15,889 bases of DNA from Patescibacteria group bacterium (GTDB lineage: Bacteria > Patescibacteriota > Minisyncoccia > Phycocordibacterales > DATDWN01). Each line of letters opens with the position of its first letter. Position 1 is the stretch's first letter. Below, one piece after another: positions 14,235 to 15,889 of the stretch. The stretch covers positions 1 through 15,889 of the forward strand of contig JAUPVF010000030.1 of NCBI GenBank assembly GCA_030917185.1. Direction: 5' to 3'. A program made the translations under genes and the position numbers. Below the pieces are notes generated by a model. That model did no database searches, was not told where the DNA came from, and saw only the letters and a list, made by a program, of their open reading frames with translations.

Positions 14235-14576
14235 TTACGAAAAGGATACAACTGGGAAGTGTCTGCGGAGAATTTCTGCAGTCACGCCGCGGTCGGGTTC
14301 TCTACCATAATCCCAACTCTTCCCTGCAAGGATGACTCCTCTGTTTTCATTAATGAACACAATGGACACAGAACCTCCCCCGATGACAGAAATACGAAAT
14401 TCATCTTCCGTGTAAGTTTTTTTCTGTTCCCAAAGGATATTGTAGTGATACCCAGGTTTTTCGCATCCTCTAATAATCAACACGCTTCTGTTCTCCTCAA
14501 AAGAAAAAATTTCGAGAAGAAGGTATTTGTAATCCTCCTGGTCAAGGATTACTTCAGGAATTTCCGATAGTTTCAT
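14235..14576 (-). CDS. Janus/Ocnus-family (PHPT1-like) phosphohistidine phosphatase
   Basis: The 113-residue protein matches, block by block and from memory of the human sequence, the Janus/Ocnus family whose best-known member PHPT1 removes phosphate from histidine. Seen here: IPEVILD (6-12; PHPT1 IPDVDID), YKYLLL (16-21, K17 for K21), IIRG (34-37, R36 for R45), GYHYNI (42-47, H44 for catalytic H53), VIGGGS (64-69, for LGGGR), GKSWDYG (85-91, S87 for S94), and VTAEILRRHFP (98-108; PHPT1 ISTEKIKAKYP). S69 replaces R78. I start at ATG 14576 because GGAG lies six bases before it; the longer frame to 14705 overlaps dnaJ. It is divergent from dnaJ and convergent with dnaK. Substrate is unknown, and activity is inferred from the retained histidine. 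Confidence 0.75.
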   Translation of the reverse strand: MKLSEIPEVILDQEDYKYLLLEIFSFEENRSVLIIRGCEKPGYHYNILWEQKKTYTEDEFRISVIGGGSVSIVFINENRGVILAGKSWDYGREPDRGVTAEILRRHFPVVSFS

Positions 14577-14592
14577 GGCTTTCTCCAAAAAA

Positions 14593-14621
14593 AGATTACC
14601 TCTTAAATCAACTTTAGTCAA
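14593..14621 (-). promoter_or_regulatory. Candidate promoter of the PHPT1-like gene
   Basis: On the minus strand TTGACT (14621-14616), a 17-base spacer and TAATCT (14598-14593) precede the ATG at 14576. The -35 hexamer is identical to that of the small membrane gene. The -10 is only a partial match to TATAAT. GGAG at 14586-14583 follows near the expected start site. Confidence 0.5.
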
Positions 14622-14644
14622 GTTTAATTTTCTCTTAAAAACCA

Positions 14645-14650
14645 TATAAT
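14645..14650 (+). promoter_or_regulatory. -10 box of dnaJ
   Basis: A perfect TATAAT ends nine bases before the dnaJ ATG, the same spacing as at the gene starting at 3725. Transcription would begin within a few bases of the ATG. No clear -35 is seen near 14621-14627, where the divergent promoter's -35 also lies. Confidence 0.55.
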
Positions 14651-14659
14651 AAAAGTCAC

Positions 14660-15736
14660 ATGAAAGATTATTACAAAACTCTTGGGGTAGAACAAAATGC
14701 CTCAAAGGATGAGATCAAAAAGGCCTTTCGCACACTTGCACATAAATACCACCCCGATAAAAAGGGTGGGGATGATGCTAAGTTCAAGGAAATAAATGAG
14801 GCATATTCAATCTTATCCGATGACACAAAACGTAAACAATACGATACGTTTGGCTCTGCTGGATCACAGGGCGGGTTCAACCCTGGACAAGGCGGTTTCG
14901 GTGGCTTTGGTGATTTTGATTTTTCTCAGTTTACCCAGGGTGGAGCAGGAGGGTTTGAATTTGACCTCGGCGATATATTCGGTGATGTGTTTGGCGGTAG
15001 ACGTGCCAAAACAAAGCGTGGACGCGATATATCCATCGATACGGAGTTATCTTTTGAAGATGCGGTCTTTGGTGTTGAACGAACCGTTTTGCTGAACAAG
15101 GTGTCAAAATGCGACAATTGCGATGGTTCTGGTGCAGAGAAGGGAAGTGCTATGGACACATGTACCACCTGTAATGGTAAAGGAACGATTCGGGAGGTCA
15201 AACAGTCTTTCTTTGGTCAGTTTGAATCAACCTCAACATGTAGTGCATGTCACGGAACAGGCAAAATTCCGAAAACAAAATGTCATGTATGCCATGGGCA
15301 GGGGATATACAAAAAAGAATCAGAAATTAAGGTCAAAATTCCTGCAGGTATTGAAAGTGGCGAAATGATCAGATTGACTGGTGCAGGTGAAATGGTTGCC
15401 GATGGTCAAGCAGGTGATTTGTACATAAAAATTCATGTCAAAAAACATCCCGTGTTCCGTAAAGATGGAGTGAATTTGGTTATGGATCTGCCCGTAAAAC
15501 TATCAGACGCTTTGCTCGGTGCGTCATACGGAATCAAAACTTTGGACGGGGATATCATGGTGAAAATACCTGAGGGTGTTGGTTTTGGAGAAATACTCCG
15601 AATCAAAGACAAGGGGGTACCATACGACAAAAATAGACGAGGAGATATTATGATCAAAGTACAGATTGTACTTCCTAAAAAACTATCCAAAGACGCCAAG
15701 AAAATTGTTGAAGGATTGAAAAAAGAAGGGTTGTAA
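14660..15736 (+). CDS. dnaJ: Chaperone protein DnaJ (type I Hsp40)
   Basis: This is a 358-residue co-chaperone that delivers clients to DnaK and stimulates its ATPase. The J domain (about 1-65) has DYYKTLGV, and HPD at 31-33, essential for activating DnaK. A Gly/Phe region (about 68-118) follows. The zinc-binding domain has all four CxxCxGxG repeats, starting at C151, C168, C194 and C208. Two C-terminal beta domains follow, with IPAGIESGEMIRLTGAGE (blocks IPAGI and GEMIRLTGAGE), DLYIKIHVKKHPVFRKDG and LPVKLSDALLGA. It is slightly shorter than E. coli DnaJ (376). It is therefore a complete type I protein. It probably forms its own transcription unit, with a repeat copy immediately downstream. 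Confidence 0.98.
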   Translation: MKDYYKTLGVEQNASKDEIKKAFRTLAHKYHPDKKGGDDAKFKEINEAYSILSDDTKRKQYDTFGSAGSQGGFNPGQGGFGGFGDFDFSQFTQGGAGGFEFDLGDIFGDVFGGRRAKTKRGRDISIDTELSFEDAVFGVERTVLLNKVSKCDNCDGSGAEKGSAMDTCTTCNGKGTIREVKQSFFGQFESTSTCSACHGTGKIPKTKCHVCHGQGIYKKESEIKVKIPAGIESGEMIRLTGAGEMVADGQAGDLYIKIHVKKHPVFRKDGVNLVMDLPVKLSDALLGASYGIKTLDGDIMVKIPEGVGFGEILRIKDKGVPYDKNRRGDIMIKVQIVLPKKLSKDAKKIVEGLKKEGL

Positions 15737-15755
15737 AAATCTTCTCCATTACAAC

Positions 15756-15889
15756 TTTTTTAGAGACCGGATAAATCGCTGGTGCGATTTTCCTTACCTC
15801 GGCGCTCTAAGAAAACAATCTCCTCAATGCTTGCCTTCTCGCAAACTCCTCGTGGAGTACCACTTCGTCAGACAATGCTTCAGGCTGGC
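15756..15889. repeat. Second copy of the palindromic repeat, cut by the window end
   Basis: Starting 20 bases after the dnaJ stop, this copy aligns without gaps to 10558-10691, in the same orientation. Its hairpin is AAATCGC-TGGT-GCGATTT (15773-15790): the loop-closing pair is C-G here and T-A in the other copy. The last 81 bases (15809-15889) are identical to 10611-10691. The right half lies outside the window. The hairpin, followed by a short T run, may also end dnaJ transcription. Confidence 0.85.

Noticed and set aside
14577..14705. N-terminal extension of the PHPT1-like gene to an ATG at 14705
   Set aside because: It would run into the dnaJ coding region and over its promoter, and the extra 43 residues do not match the family. 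GGAG before 14576 marks the likelier start.
1..15889. tRNA genes, rRNA genes or CRISPR arrays
   Set aside because: I read both strands for cloverleaf-like acceptor and T-arm motifs and for regularly spaced short repeats and found none.

Overview
The window is about 15.9 kb of AT-rich bacterial chromosome, densely packed with core genes. The features that suggest a Patescibacteria/CPR bacterium, probably of the Parcubacteria group, are inferred rather than proven: a short alanyl-tRNA synthetase, a short ribosomal protein L13, nearly absent Shine-Dalgarno sequences, tiny intergenic gaps, and an unusual actin-like/membrane protein pair. The standard genetic code fits. All 18 confidently delimited genes end in TAA or TAG, and none has an in-frame TGA.

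Layout on the + strand. 25-3656 holds an M3-family oligoendopeptidase (pepF) and an alaS lacking two of the family's usual domains. 3725-6450 holds a divergent actin-fold protein followed by a single-pass membrane protein with a long beta-rich outer part; neither can be named securely. 6527-10475 is the translation/transcription operon infA-rpmJ-rpsM-rpsK-rpsD-rpoA-rplQ-rplM-rpsI, with one promoter before infA, a second before rpoA, and a strong UUCG-capped terminator at its end.

10542-15889 is a Hsp70 chaperone region: grpE, dnaK and dnaJ, each apparently with its own control region. It is bracketed by two same-orientation copies of a structured repeat (10542-10752 and 15756 to the window end), which share an 81-bp identical core. 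Two minus-strand genes sit among the chaperone genes. One is a 59-residue membrane protein (11486-11665) with a near-consensus promoter. The other is a 113-residue protein (14235-14576) whose motifs match the Janus/Ocnus phosphohistidine phosphatase family (human PHPT1). A 139-bp multi-hairpin segment with imperfect terminal inverted repeats lies just before dnaK.

How the parts may work together: the operon supplies 30S and 50S proteins, initiation factor 1 and RNA polymerase alpha, while GrpE-DnaK-DnaJ form the folding machine. No CIRCE operator and no hrcA are visible, so chaperone control here is probably by other means. The most notable items are the PHPT1-like phosphatase sharing an intergenic region with dnaJ, the palindromic repeat with a compensatory base-pair change and a small open frame, and the structured element before dnaK.
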